Part shown: in pieces, positions 11,069 through 21,670 of the stretch
Layout of the letters: each line of letters starts with the position of its first letter
How positions within the stretch are numbered: position 1 is the stretch's first letter
From: Diphasiastrum complanatum
Lineage: Eukaryota > Streptophyta > Lycopodiopsida > Lycopodiales > Lycopodiaceae
Assembly: GCA_029204225.1 (NCBI GenBank)
Contig: CM055093.1
Location: 29,649,777 to 29,713,776 of the forward strand
Direction: 5' to 3'
DNA length: 64,000 nucleotides
Program-made: the position numbers and the translations under genes
The notes under the pieces: generated by a model
Databases searched by the model: none
The model's input: only the letters and a program-made list of their open reading frames with translations
What the model was told of the DNA's origin: nothing

Positions 11069-14000
11069 TATGAATGTTTTTTCCATGCCTAAAGGCATAT
11101 AAGACGAACGAGTAAATGTCAAGTATGTTGTACAATTGGAAGCGAATAAAATGTCTCAAACGGTAAAGAAGAATAAGCTAGTATAACTAATGAATCAAAG
11201 TACATCTAGTACAAGAGCATAAGTGTAATAGATCCTAACACCACAGTAGGGCAAACACTAATTGATCCACCCAACCTTGCCTACTCCCTGATATAGAGTA
11301 AGCCCCTCCTAGCCCAGTGTGAGGACTGGTAGCATGCTACTGCCAAGTGTCGGCCACGTGGCACTGACGTGGCCGACTGCACGTCGGGACCCAACTGGGG
11401 GCCCTATCTTGCTGACAGGGTCCCTAGGCTGTGTTAGGCCCGCCATGGCTATGGACCGTGCTGGGGCACACTACTCACACTGTCTTGCCCTGTTGGTCAT
11501 GTACGCTGGACACGACCGACTGTGGTATCTGACCTATCTGTGTTCTCTAGGGTTCGGCACTGGTTACGAGCTCGTAACACTCCCTCCCCCTTAAGAACCG
11601 TCTTGGTCCTCTAAGACAAAGTCTGGAAAAATCTTGCGAAGGACGCTGCCTCTTTCCCAAGTGGCATTCTCAACAGGCTGATCATTCCACTTAACCAGAT
11701 ATTCTCGGTATAGAGTATGACGAGTCTGCGTCTCTCTACTATCAAGAATTTCCTCTGGTTCATGTGGAGGTTGTTGAGGATCCAATGGGAGAACTAGAAC
11801 ACTGTCCCCTACCAGATTATCTGATCTGGTTAAGGTTTTTCGTAACTGACTTACATGAAAAACTGGAAAAACCTTACTGCTGTGTGGGAGTTCTAGTTCA
11901 TAGGTGACCTCGCCTAGTCTCCTACTGATGGTAAAGGGACCACAATACCTTGGAGACAACTTAGCACACACTCCTGATTTGAGGGTTTTAGAGTCAACTG
12001 GGACTCTCAAGTAGACTTTCTCACCAGTGGAGAACTGCACATCCCGTCTGTGTGGATCTGCATAATGTCTGGCTCGATCCTGGGATTGTCTAATGCTACG
12101 CTTAGCATGTTCTATCATCTGGTTTAGGTCTTCTAAAAAGTTTCTGGCTGCTTCAACTTTTTCTTGTTTAAACCCTACAGCTGTGGGTGAGCGTGGCTGA
12201 AAACCGTACATCAGCATAAATGGGCTGTATCCCGTAGCTGAATGTTTGGTACTGTTGTAAGCAAACTCTAATATTGAGAGATACTCCTCCCAATTAGTCT
12301 GCCTCTTGCTGACGTATGCACGAAGCATATCCTCCAGCACTTGATTTACCCTTTCTGTTTGACCGTCCGTCTGTGGATGGTCAGTGGTACTCATATTAAG
12401 TTTAGTATGGAGATGATGGAATACTGCCTTCCAAAAATTTCCAGTAAACTTACTGTCCCGGTCGTTGACTATGCCGGAAGGTAGACCGTACAATTTAAAT
12501 AGCCCGTCTACAAACAACCTCGCTAACTCTGGAGCTCTAACGGTTGTTTTGGTCGGAATAAAATGAGCCATTTTGGTCAGACGGTCAACTGTGACCCATA
12601 TAGCGTCATTACCCTTTTGGGTTTTAGGCAGGCCTACTATAAAATCCATGGAGATACTCTCCCATTTACCAGCTGGTATTTTTAAGGGATGCAACAACCC
12701 TCCTGCCTTTAAACGCTCTGCTTTATTTACTTGACATTTCTGGCAACTGGTTACATACTGGTGGACGTCCTTTTTCATACTGGGCCAGAAAAATTGCCTA
12801 CGAAGAAGCTCATAGGTCTTCTGTATGCCTGGGTGTCCCGCGCTAGGATTGTCATGACATTCATATAGGACCTGCTGCCTATAATCCTCTGAATTGGGGA
12901 CACATACTCTATCTCTATAGAGCAAGTACTCATCCTGAATGGAATACTGTTTCCATTTGAATCCTTGAGTCAACTGACCCTCAACCACTGGGGCCACTAA
13001 TTGATCCACCCAACCTTGCCTACTCCCTGATATAGAGTAAGCCCCTCCTAGCCCAGTGTGAGGACTGGTAGCATGCTACTGCCAAGTGTCGGCCATGTGG
13101 CACTGACGTGGCCGACTGCACGTCGGGACCCAACTGGGGGCCCTATCCTGCTGACAGGGTCCCTAGGCTGTGTTAGGCCCGCCATGGCTATGGACCGTGC
13201 TGGGGCACACTACTCACACTGTCTTGCCCTGTTGGTCATGTACGCTGGACACGACCCTGACTGTGGTATCTGACCTATCTGTGTTCTCTAGGGTTCGGCA
13301 CTGGTTACGAGCTCGTAACAATAAGACTGCAAAGGGAAACGTAAGCACAATACTAATGGTATAACATGTCACCGGGTCCTCTCGCTACTGAAGAAAGACG
13401 TAATGGGGACTACAATTGGGGGGGTAATGTCATGTCCACAATTGGAGTGATCTCGGATTATTATCCCGTAAGGAGGTTAGTAGGCCTACCTCGACCCATA
13501 AATTGATTATGATTATGAGGGGTTGGGGCCCTCATGGATTTAAGGTCATAATTAATGGTTGGAGGCCTAAAACTCAAGATGGTGGATTTGTATGGGTCTA
13601 ATAGTGACTCGTAGGAGAAGTGGATGAGGTGGCCCAGTTAGGCTTTTGATGTGTCCAGTGAGGTCTCACAATGCACTACTAGTGGGCATGAGCCTTGGAG
13701 GGTAGAAGTATACCCATTGGGCTCTCACTAGTGCATGCTTGATTTTGGTGATAGAAGCTACATGATGTTGGTGTGACTCTTCTCTCCTATTGAGTAATTG
13801 ATCCATAGCTTGGGGGCTAGATCTGATCGATCTAGGTTTGGTTTATTCCCTATTGTTTCCTTGTTGCGGTTTGCCTAGTCTTAGGATCTTCGAAAATTGG
13901 GGTCCCAATTCTTGGAGGTTTGAAATGAAAGGTGGAGCAAGAGCTTGGTGGGGTGATTCTCGCATCTCTTTCCAAAATTTTGGTTTTTCGAGAGGATTTG

Positions 14001-14962
14001 GTTGCAAGGTAAGTGTGCTACCAATGTTTTGCAACCGGTTTGATAAATCTGGCTCTTGGAAAGTGATTTTGGAAGGAGTTTGAACCTTGAACACACTCTT
14101 CGCCTAGAGTTTTTGCAATTGCCTTTGTTTCTTGCTTTTTGGAGTTAAGGCAAAATTTCAGCCTTAAAAGGTGGATTGTTGCCCTTGAGTTTAAGGCTGA
14201 GAATTTGTCCTACCAAGATGCTGATTTTGAGTGCTTTTAGGCAAGGAAACTAAATTTTTTTGAAAGCTTTGAGTGGTAACTTATGCTGAGTTTTTACTTG
14301 GCTCGCTTCTTGTTTAAAAGAAAGTGCTGTTTCACTTATTTTGTCAATCTTTGTTGGTTGTTTTTTGTGCATGAAAGTGGAATAAAATTGCTCAGATTTC
14401 ACAGAGGCTTAAACTAGTTTCAAGCAGTACGGTTTGTGAAATTACTTTGAATGCTCAAGAGCAATATGAGAAGGCATCTTTTGGGAAAAAGCATGAAATG
14501 ATTCTAGTTCTTAACTTCTTATATCACTAGGTTACTACAAACCGTAAAAGTGAAATAAAGAAAAGAATAACCTACAAAGACTAAGCTGCTTGTAAAGGTT
14601 TTTGCATGATTCAGGTTGTGGTTTTTGTGTGTGTGCCAAGAATCCATAAAAAAGAAACAGTGCATAGCTATGAAAAACCAACTAAAAGCAAGGATTAGTA
14701 GTAGAGGGAGGTTGGAAAGCTGTCAGCAGGCAGAAACGCCCTGCTACAGCCGGTTTTTTATCTTCTTCTACTGATTGCATAGCTTTATGGAAGCTTTTTT
14801 TTGGACTTGAAACCTGAAAGCAATTTGAGAATTGTTAACAAAAGGCTAGAGACCCGCAAAATTGTTTTTACAGTTCCATATACCAGATCTTCTGTTGGCA
14901 TAAAGAGGATCAGGGGCACGCTGAAGGGTGCAGGTGCCCCTCTCCTCCTGATGGCCTGCCAT

Positions 14963-15020
<58 letters not shown>

Positions 15021-17433
15021 GGTCCTCCATCTCTGTTGTAGTGGTGATATGCTTTACCTTCGGATTAGGTTTACTTGTCACGATTATGTTCAAGGCCATG
15101 CTTCCATTGAGAAGCTTGCACCACGTTATGGCTTGATCAGATTTTGGAATGTCTCAGTCACGTGACTTATTGCTTACAACTTCCTCTTTTGTGCCTGTGA
15201 AATATTTCATGTCAGCTTATTACGTGTTGTTATTGCGGTTGTCATGATGCCACTTTCCCGGATGATCCTAAGCTTTTCCCTCTCCTACCAGCTGCTATTC
15301 TTCAGGTTCACCTTTAGCGTAGTCACCGTCGATATCAAGTTCAGTTTTTGGTATAGTGGGATGGTCGTCCTATTGTAGAGGCCACTTGGGAGCCTATTGA
15401 TTTTTTTTACTATACACCATTACTTGCAAATTAGGCTTGTGCTCTTGCTGCGCTTGTTCAATCTTCATCATCTTCTCCAGTTGTTGTTCCACCTATTCCA
15501 ACTGCGTTATGATGGTCCTGTTCATTGATGTGTGCTCTTCAATTCTCCAGCCGAGGTCTTTTGCCTTCATTGGGGGTCTTGTTTTTTCAGCAGGGGAGCG
15601 TTATGGACTTGACTCATTATATTCGCCGTGTCCTATTTTATTACTTCTAGTTTATTATTTTATGCACAAGCAGGTTTTGAGCCCTTTTTTATTCATGTAC
15701 GGGCCTAGAGCCCATTAATTCATTTATTTGTTGTGTGACTGTATGGTTATGGAGTAGGGTCTCCTGGAGGTTGTAGACCTTAAGAGGGGGGGGGGGGTGC
15801 ACTATTGTCCTTCCTGACCTAACAGCCAGTTAAGTAATTAGCCTAGCTTGTCGTGGAAGTTACTTTAGGTCCTAGGAAGCTTCCTTTTTACATTGTTATT
15901 CATTTGTGATTGTTGGATATTGAGTAGACATTTAGCCTAAGCTAGGATTATGGCAACCATGGCTTGTAGGGCTTTGGCCAAGATCTCATGTGATGTGTCT
16001 CAGCTATTCTTGTAGGGATTAGCCTTTGCTGCCTCATTTGATATCTTCATGCTTTATTGATACTAATATCTGTGAGTCTAATCATAACTTTGACCACTCA
16101 CAACTACTTCTATATAGCAAGCTAGTAAACAATGCTTTTTGAGCCTGCATGGAAGATTAATCATTTGAAAGTGGGTGTTGGTAGGTGTATTTTTGGAGTC
16201 TTCCAAGCCGTGCAGGGAATCAGGTGAACTCGGTTCCCCAATCACTTCTTACTTTCTAGAGCTCCAATTGCATACCACTATGGGGAGTCTAAATATTGTA
16301 TGCTAATCTGTGGTGGCTACAGCTTAGGCAAGTGAGATTGAAGCTTGAAGCTGATTACGAAGCCACAAAAAAGCAACGATGTGAACTGCAACTTCAAAAG
16401 GAATCCTTGAAAGTAGGCAGAGAAGAGTCGGTAAGTCTCAGCCTTCACAGTTGTCTTTCCAGTGCTCTACAGCACAAAGTGCAGAGTGAGTGATTTTTCT
16501 AAAACGAGGAAAAACAGGGCTATTATTTGTTGATTTTCTTACTGATTGAAGATGCATGAAATTTGAGACCACAAGTTTCTTATGTTTTCATGGATCTCCA
16601 GGATGAACGAGAAATGGCACTTACAGATTTAAATAAACTTGAAAATCAGCACAGAGCTCTGAAGGTGATTTGCACTGTAACCCTAAGATGATGGTGATGA
16701 GTCAGTCTTCTTTGTTTATGAGCATCAGAAGTTGACTCGCTTAAGCGATTTCTTGTGAGCTTACATTTTGAGTAAGAATCAGGATCTTTGAAAGGTAGAT
16801 GTGGGTTTTTGCAAATGTTTAGGAGGAGCTCCAGCTTTATGCAGACAATGATCCAGCTACATTGGAGGCAATGGGTAAGGAATTAATAAATCTCAGGGAG
16901 AATTGTTATAGGGATAATTTCTCTAAAAAATGTTATGTATATGATAGGCATTCTGTTAACACCGTATTATTATCTGGATTCTGTAGGAAGTGCTTGTGGC
17001 ATTGCGCACCAAGCCATCAATCGCTGGACAGGTTTGATGCGTAATCTTGAAGTTATCAATTCTTCTAGACTTCAGTTTTCATGATTGTAGACCTTACAGA
17101 GCATCAAATGAGACTTGTAAAGATTGCATACATTTTCCAAACAGCGCAATGGTGTTTCCTTGCAGACAACATATTTGCATTGCAGCAATGGTGCTCAAAC
17201 AATTTTCCCGAGGCAAAGGAAAGGTTAGAACATGCATATAAAGAGGTATGATGAGCATCGCTCTGATATGAATGCTTTACTCAGACAGAAATAGAATTGA
17301 TTTTTAACTCACATTCAACATCAGGAAAACAAAAGTTCACTAAAGACTGCAGCATATGAAGCAAGCTTCCAAAACTTGAAATATTTGGGTCTTGCAGGTG
17401 GGGATTACTGAGGACCTTGATTATGTGGATTGA
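9474..17433 (+). CDS. MND1: MND1-like meiotic recombination protein, ten coding exons
   Basis: In other eukaryotes MND1 pairs with HOP2 in the nucleus and stimulates RAD51/DMC1 strand exchange in meiosis. Coding exons, all with AG/GT borders and consistent phase, are 9474-9554, 9797-9913, 16185-16223, 16323-16430, 16602-16664, 16823-16874, 16987-17031, 17166-17245 and 17398-17433 (TGA). The preceding ATG exon makes ten and is not located. They encode about 206 residues plus Met, the usual family length. Landmarks are SKKRGLSLQEKRE at the N terminus and the winged-helix region ELEKLGPRKGVISQTVKDVV. Then come VYFWSLPSRAGNQ, a Lys/Glu-rich coiled coil (LKLEADYEATKKQRCEL through KVGREES) and the C-terminal NRWTDNIFALQQWCSNNF and GITEDLDYVD. 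No internal stop or frameshift is seen, so the gene looks intact apart from the unplaced start. The third coding exon is separated from the second by a 6.3-kb intron full of retrotransposons. Confidence 0.93.
11025..11150 (-). repeat. LINE 3'-tail fragment with (GA)n tract
   Basis: (GA)n at 11025-11065 is followed by gctttatgaatg, then ccatgcctaaaggcatataag and gtcaagtatgt. The same arrangement occurs at 24784 and 26050-26290 next to recognisable LINE coding sequence. Read on the minus strand it is a LINE 3' UTR ending in a (TC)n tail. Confidence 0.65.
11224..11579 (-). repeat. 3' LTR of the Ty3/gypsy element (copy 1)
   Basis: A 356-bp LTR beginning TGTTACGAGCTCGTAACC, directly after the purine tract gggggagggag and ending ...TATTACA. 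It is nearly identical to the LTR at 60875-61232. Confidence 0.92.
11591..13009 (-). CDS. Ty3/gypsy integrase with C-terminal chromodomain
   Basis: The open frame encodes the integrase part of a chromovirus polyprotein. It starts as an LTR-fused frame with no ATG at the boundary (GTG at 13007-13009). Domains in order are: an HHCC zinc-binding region (HDNPSAGHPGIQ...CQKCQ, residues about 50-95), the DDE core with SMDFIVGLP (first Asp), NDRDSKFTGNFW (second Asp) and DGQTERVNQ (Glu), then a GPY/F-type region (LSPRYCGPFTI) and a chromodomain-like end (YLVKWNDQPVENATWE). Chromodomain integrases steer insertion toward particular chromatin. The frame is intact for 472 codons, unlike most elements here. 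Compared with the copy at 59472-60863 it reads GIVNDRD instead of GIVSDRD and has two extra residues in the linker before the GPY/F region. Confidence 0.93.
   Translation of the reverse strand: MDQLVAPVVEGQLTQGFKWKQYSIQDEYLLYRDRVCVPNSEDYRQQVLYECHDNPSAGHPGIQKTYELLRRQFFWPSMKKDVHQYVTSCQKCQVNKAERLKAGGLLHPLKIPAGKWESISMDFIVGLPKTQKGNDAIWVTVDRLTKMAHFIPTKTTVRAPELARLFVDGLFKLYGLPSGIVNDRDSKFTGNFWKAVFHHLHTKLNMSTTDHPQTDGQTERVNQVLEDMLRAYVSKRQTNWEEYLSILEFAYNSTKHSATGYSPFMLMYGFQPRSPTAVGFKQEKVEAARNFLEDLNQMIEHAKRSIRQSQDRARHYADPHRRDVQFSTGEKVYLRVPVDSKTLKSGVCAKLSPRYCGPFTISRRLGEVTYELELPHSSKVFPVFHVSQLRKTLTRSDNLVGDSVLVLPLDPQQPPHEPEEILDSRETQTRHTLYREYLVKWNDQPVENATWERGSVLRKIFPDFVLEDQDGS
12995..13320 (-). repeat. 5' LTR of the Ty3/gypsy element, truncated and fused to integrase
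   Basis: Matches 11224-11579 except for a few substitutions and the missing LTR 3' end. The junction GATCAATTAGTG/GCCCCAGTGG marks where the LTR is joined to the pol sequence; no primer-binding site survives. Confidence 0.9.
13428..13990 (+). repeat. Probable solo Ty3/gypsy LTR with purine tract
   Basis: A purine-rich tract ending in gggggggtaa is followed by TGTCATGTCCACAATTGG, the usual arrangement of polypurine tract and LTR start. The right boundary is a guess; no partner LTR is seen in the window. Confidence 0.45.
14965..15018. repeat. (CT)n microsatellite
   Basis: About 27 uninterrupted CT units. Frames through it give only Ser-Leu or Arg-Glu repeats. No LINE tail is recognisable beside it. 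Confidence 0.95.
15085..15600 (+). mobile_element. Ty3/gypsy chromovirus C-terminal fragment, decayed
   Basis: Across shifting frames one can read IEKLAPRYGLIRFWN (the gypsy KLAPRYxGPF block), then ATFPDDPKLFP and WDGRPIVEATWEP, a chromodomain core. Frameshifts and stops interrupt it. It is followed by a purine-rich cagcaggggagcg and a possible LTR start near 15600. It differs from the gypsy element at 11224-13320 and lies in sense with MND1. Confidence 0.7.
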
Positions 17434-18712
17434 CCTTTGCATGCAGTATGCCGGTTTTTTAAGTGTCAGGACTAGTGCTAGAAGCAGGCATTCAGGAAAG
17501 GTGATAAAGATATGTACTCTTTTGCAGACATCCATCCGTGAAATTTGGTACTTGTCGCAGTCAAGTTCCAAGCGAAAAAAGTGACAGCTTAAACTTCAAT
17601 GTATTTAGGAGCATCTTTCCTTGGGTAGTAGAGAGTCTATATTCATACCAAATTATGTGACACCTTTGCCCCGACAGCTGAATTCGCATTGTAGTCAAGG
17701 GGCCACATAGCGAGTCAAAGTTCAGTGCAGGATAAAATACCATAGGGGATTTGAGACCCCTTGCTTGGGGACTGTGCGGTCTGAAACCCCGTGAAATTAG
17801 CAGAAGCAGGACTTTAGCCTGCACAAGGATTGCTATGAAGATATTACTTTACCCTGGTTATTTTTTCCTGGGCATATTTCTGCGAATACCAAAAGCGGTT
17901 CAATGATGCAGAATAAAGCCCCGAATTAATGAGTTAATTTTTTTTTTTCAAAAGTTTTTTGTGTAACAGAGGAGAACTTAATAAAAAATCAACATGACAA
18001 GCGAAGATCTTCCAATAAACGTGAGACACTGGTGGTGCAAACACCGACCAAACACTCTTCTACGAAAACTGGCACAACAGACTAGAGTCCTTGAGATGCA
18101 TGTTAGCTGAATGTTTTGGATGGTGGTGCTTTTAGGACGTGCACAATTGGAAGAAACGTAACTTCAATAAAATGTTGTTCTACGGAACTGGAAATTGCTA
18201 CACTCGCTTGGAGTTCATATGTGTTTGACAGCCTTGTGCATGGACACTTTTCTTTACGAGGGCTTATAAAGATTGTAAATTCTGTACCTATTAATCAAGA
18301 GCAGGTTAGTGGTATGTGGTAGCATTGTGCTCTCAACAGAAATAACACGCCGTTCTGGGATGTATCGATTACTTCTACTTCATCTAGAAGTGGGGAGCTT
18401 CTGTAATAATTATGCTTTTTCCAGTTTCATAGTGATGGTATCGAGGCTATAATTGCAAACAAGAAAACTAAAAACGATGCTGACAGTAAACAATGCACTC
18501 CTACAGCACGATTAGCAGAAGGCAGAACGCGTGCCCAACTTCGCACAGCATTATATTACATGCCAAGAACATAAAACTGGCCTTCAGCCCTTCATACGAC
18601 TCCTACATATATTACTGAGCCAACGGTAACATCCTAGTCCATCAGATTGGTTGAATTGCCTTAAAAACGAAAAGCTACCCACAATCTCCCACATAATACA
18701 AATCAAATCATT
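17434..18712. other. MND1 3' flank, no gene recognised
   Basis: This stretch should contain the MND1 3' UTR and poly(A) site. A short frame on each strand is open but has no recognisable product. The T-rich run at 17940-17955 and the following A-rich sequence show nothing further. Confidence 0.4.
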
Positions 18713-19042
18713 TTACAACATTAGACAATACCCGAGGGAAGCAAATCTGTTTCTGTTGAGTGCCTTAGTTAGCAGATCTGCAACCATCTCTTTCGTAGTA
18801 CAGAATTGAAGATCAATAGCTCTCGATTGCACTATATCCTTGATATAATGGTATTGCAGACTAATGTGCTTTGCCCGTTTATGAAAACCACCATTTTTAC
18901 ACAAAGAAATATATCCCTGATTGTCATTGTAAAGGACATACTCTCTCAATTTCTAACCTCAATTCCTTTGTGAAGTTCTTGATCCAAATATACTTCTTGG
19001 CACCCCCATGTACTTAGCCTATGTGGAGGATAGCACCACATA

Positions 19043-19118
<76 letters not shown>

Positions 19119-19457
19119 TGCTTGCTTGCTGCCCAACTTATGAGGCATTTGCCATGAGAGATACATATCCAAAGGTGGATTTTCTATCATCCATGTCACC
19201 ACCCCATTCAAAATTTGCATACCCAACATCTATTTGCTAGTACCTTGGTGGTAATGAATCCCTTCATCTATTATTCCCTTCAAGTAGCTCAGCACCCTCT
19301 TTGTTGTATTCCAATGTTCTATTCCTAGATTGATAAAGTGTGCCAACAATTGTGCTATGTCAATTTTTTGTTGCATAGCATGGCATCCATAAGAGACCCT
19401 ATGAGACTTATTTATGGGTTTTTTCTTTTTTTCATCTTCTTTGCTTTGAGGACACAT
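18713..19457 (-). pseudogene. Ty1/copia reverse transcriptase/RNase H C-terminal fragment
   Basis: Three frames together resemble the end of a copia polyprotein. There is an LGIEHWNTTKRVLSYLKGI block (about 19270-19330), the RNase H segment around GGDMDDRKSTFGYVS (about 19150-19230) and YNDNQGYISLCKNGGFHKRAKHI through MVADLLTKAL (about 18740-18930). A (GA)n tract at 19046-19113 interrupts the RNase H coding region, and a lysine-rich stretch replaces the usual TRPD motif. No LTR is obvious. Confidence 0.8.
19046..19113. repeat. (GA)n microsatellite inside a copia RNase H remnant
   Basis: About 34 GA units lying where the copia RNase H motif SKKQ would be expected, followed by ttgcttgcttgcttgc. 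Confidence 0.93.
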
Positions 19458-19557
19458 GCTTTTACTAAGGATTAGTCTAGGTTCTAATGGTGATACTCAT
19501 AGGACAAACATGCCAAACTCCTCAATCATCTCCTTAATGTGTTTTTCTTGTGATAAT

Positions 19558-20345
19558 TGGAGAAACCAAATGTTTCTATCTTTCAAAGCCTTAGCATTTT
19601 TCCTTAGGTTTTCCTTTGCTGTTTTTTGCAATTATGCATTTTGAACTAGGTTTCGGATAGTCTGAATTTTTGAACTGTTTTGTCGCACAGTTCAATTTTT
19701 AGGTCATGAGAAAAATTCATCCCCAGGTCTAAAACACTTAGAAAATAATTTTGAGACCTTTTTCTGACACTGTCGCATTTTTCACATTTTTGCAAAAAAG
19801 GAGACTGTTCTTAAAATGACTTAGAAAGGTTTAGACCCTTAGAAATAGGGACACTCACCCTTAGAAATGTGACGTTTGCCTTAGAACTGGTTTTTGACCG
19901 AAAGTCGGCTTTTTCGCTTTTTTGAAAAGCTACAACTGCCTTTAAAAGGAGGACACCTACCCTTAAGGGTGGGGCACTAGCCTTAGAACTGTTTTCTACC
20001 TTTTAGTCGGCTTTTTCGCCCTTCGGCTTTTTCGCTTTTCCGAAAAAGCTACAACTGTCTTAAGAAATGGTTCATGTCCTTAAGTCGCATTTTTCGCCTA
20101 TAAAAAAAAGGGACACTGCTTTTAAAACTGGTTTCTGCCTTGTGTCGGCTTTTTCACCTTTCGAGAAAAAGCGACACTGTTGCCAAATGCCCTAAAAACC
20201 CTTTAGGCCTACCTGCGGCTTTTCGCCTATTTGCGAGAAAGGTGACATTGAAAAGCGAAGGTGCACTTAAAATCCCAAAGGTGTCTTTCTGGCATAAACC
20301 AAAGGTGGCCTTGAAAAGGCGACACTACTTTTAATGTCGCAAAAA
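19558..20345 (+). repeat. LTR-like sequence rich in GTCGC/GCGAC hairpin units
   Basis: The start (gagaaaccaaatgtttctat) matches the LTR start at 20931 and the homology continues for about 300 bp. From about 19860 to 20345 there are about six degenerate units, each with an arm like GGCTTTTTCGC and a facing arm like GAAAAAGCGACACTG. This gives a series of possible hairpins. It is probably the 5' LTR of an internally deleted copia element whose RNase H remains at 20560-20930. Confidence 0.6.
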
Positions 20346-20930
20346 GGCAAAAAGTGAAGGCCTGCAGCATGAAGGCCAGAGCGCAACGGACAGAAGGCGG
20401 ATGGATGACTCACATAGGACAAGGACAAAAAACTGGAATCAGTTTCGGTTAAGGCTAATGCATTTCTTTTGATTAAATCTTCTAACTTAATCAGAGCGAT
20501 GCAAGCTGGGCGTCCCTGAAGGATGACTGCAAGAGCGTCTCAGGAGGATGCACGATAGCAGCTGTCACATGGATCAGCAGGAAGCAGCTATCATATGGAT
20601 CAGCAGGAAGCAGACCGTGACCGCGCAATCATCCTGCGAAGCAGAGTATGTTGCAGCAGCCAAGATGGCGAACGAGCTCACATGGCTCAAGTAGTTCCTT
20701 GACGGACTGGGAGAGAACTCCGACGAGCAGTGTTTCATTCTAGAACGAAACACATTGCTATCAGATATCATCTGATAAGAGATCTGGTTGAGAAAGACAT
20801 GCTGAAGACCGAGTTCATTCCAACGAAGTAGATGGTGGGCGATATCTTCACGAAGCCTCTTGACAAGGCAATTTTTGAGAAGCAGCGCGCAAGCTTAGGA
20901 ATCAGAAAAATACCAGCTTTGAGAGGGAGC
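20346..20930 (+). pseudogene. Ty1/copia RNase H C-terminal fragment with polypurine tract
   Basis: The sequence reads VTWISRKQ, CEAEYVAAAKMANELTWLK, then HIAIRYHLIRDLVEKDM, IFTKPLDKAIFEKQRASLGI and ends in LRGS. This is the copia RNase H end, with stops (TAG near 20693 and 20829) and frame shifts. A duplicated 'catatggatcagcaggaagcag' lies near 20570-20612. The purine-rich gagagggagc directly before 20931 is the expected polypurine tract. Confidence 0.8.
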
Positions 20931-21235
20931 TGAAGAAACCAAATGTTTCTATCTTTCAAAGCCTTAGCATTTTTCCTTAGTTTTTCCTTTGATGTTTTTC
21001 GCAACTGTGCATTTTGAACTAAGTTTTGCACAGTCTCCAGTTTTGAACTGTTTTGTCGCACAGTTCAGTTTTTGGGTCATGAGGAAAATTCATCCCTAGG
21101 TCTAAAACACTTAGAAAATAATTCTGAGAACTTTTCCTGACACTGTCGCATTTTTGCGAAAAAGGAGACACTGTTCCTAAAATGCCTTAGAAAGGTTTAG
21201 ACCCTTACCACCCTTAGAAATGCGACGTTTGCCTG
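20931..21235 (+). repeat. 3' LTR fragment of the copia remnant
   Basis: Starts TGAAGAAACC right after the purine tract and is homologous to 19558 onward, then stops matching near 21235. Hairpin-type words (cttcgcatttttcgcaagaagccgaag) reappear at about 21545 and 21630, so part of the LTR may be displaced. Confidence 0.6.
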
Positions 21236-21670
21236 AAGCACAATACAAAATAGCAATTACAACAAAAAATTGACGGCGTAATTGGGATGTTCAAATAATG
21301 TGTCTCATGGACGGAGCAACCCCTAATATGTGCTCGGATGATCTATTTATAGATATCATCCATATATTAATTACATTGAATGCTTGTCACCTAATTAGGA
21401 AAGCCGTTGTACTTGGAAGTATATGGCTTTTGTGACAGCTGTACACAGTATATATACGGTTAACAAATCAGGAACGTTGACGCGGACGAGGACGTCACTG
21501 GAACGTTCCTCGTTTGTTTCAGACGACCTTCGGGATTTCTCTCTCTCTTCGCATTTTTCGCAAGAAGCCGAAGGTGCCCTCAAAAGGATGGTGATGTCTT
21601 TAACGGAAAAATAGATGACCTTCGAGATTTTCTCTCTCTTCGCATTTTTTCGCAAAGAGACGAAGGTGTG

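Larger units (their letters stand above)
11224..13320 (-). mobile_element. Internally deleted Ty3/gypsy chromovirus with both LTRs and 5-bp target duplication
   Basis: The element is bounded by ATAAG at 11219-11223 and 13321-13325, a perfect 5-bp target duplication. The downstream LTR (11224-11579) is complete, running TGTTACGAGC to TATTACA on the minus strand. The upstream LTR (12995-13320) lacks its last ~30 bp and is fused directly to the integrase coding region. Gag, protease, reverse transcriptase and RNase H are all missing, so the 2.1-kb element could move only with help from others. The two LTRs differ at only a few positions, which points to a recent insertion. It lies antisense in the MND1 intron. 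Confidence 0.93.
9914..16184 (+). other. 6271-bp MND1 intron invaded by retrotransposons
   Basis: The donor gtaagaaag at 9914 and the acceptor ttggtag ending at 16184 join codons in phase 0. The intron contains a LINE-tail repeat with a (GA)n tract (11025-11150), a Ty3/gypsy element in antisense (11224-13320), a probable gypsy LTR (from 13428), a (CT)n tract (14965-15018) and the C-terminal end of another chromovirus in sense (15085-15600). The other MND1 introns are about 90-250 bp, so this one has been expanded by insertion. Confidence 0.88.

Noticed and set aside
11319-11594. 91-residue plus-strand frame repeated at 13058 and 60922
   Set aside because: It is antisense to the gypsy LTR and recurs only because the LTR does.
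13838-14096. Overlapping open frames on both strands as a gene
   Set aside because: No family recognised, both strands equally open, and the region lies in the MND1 intron beside a probable LTR.
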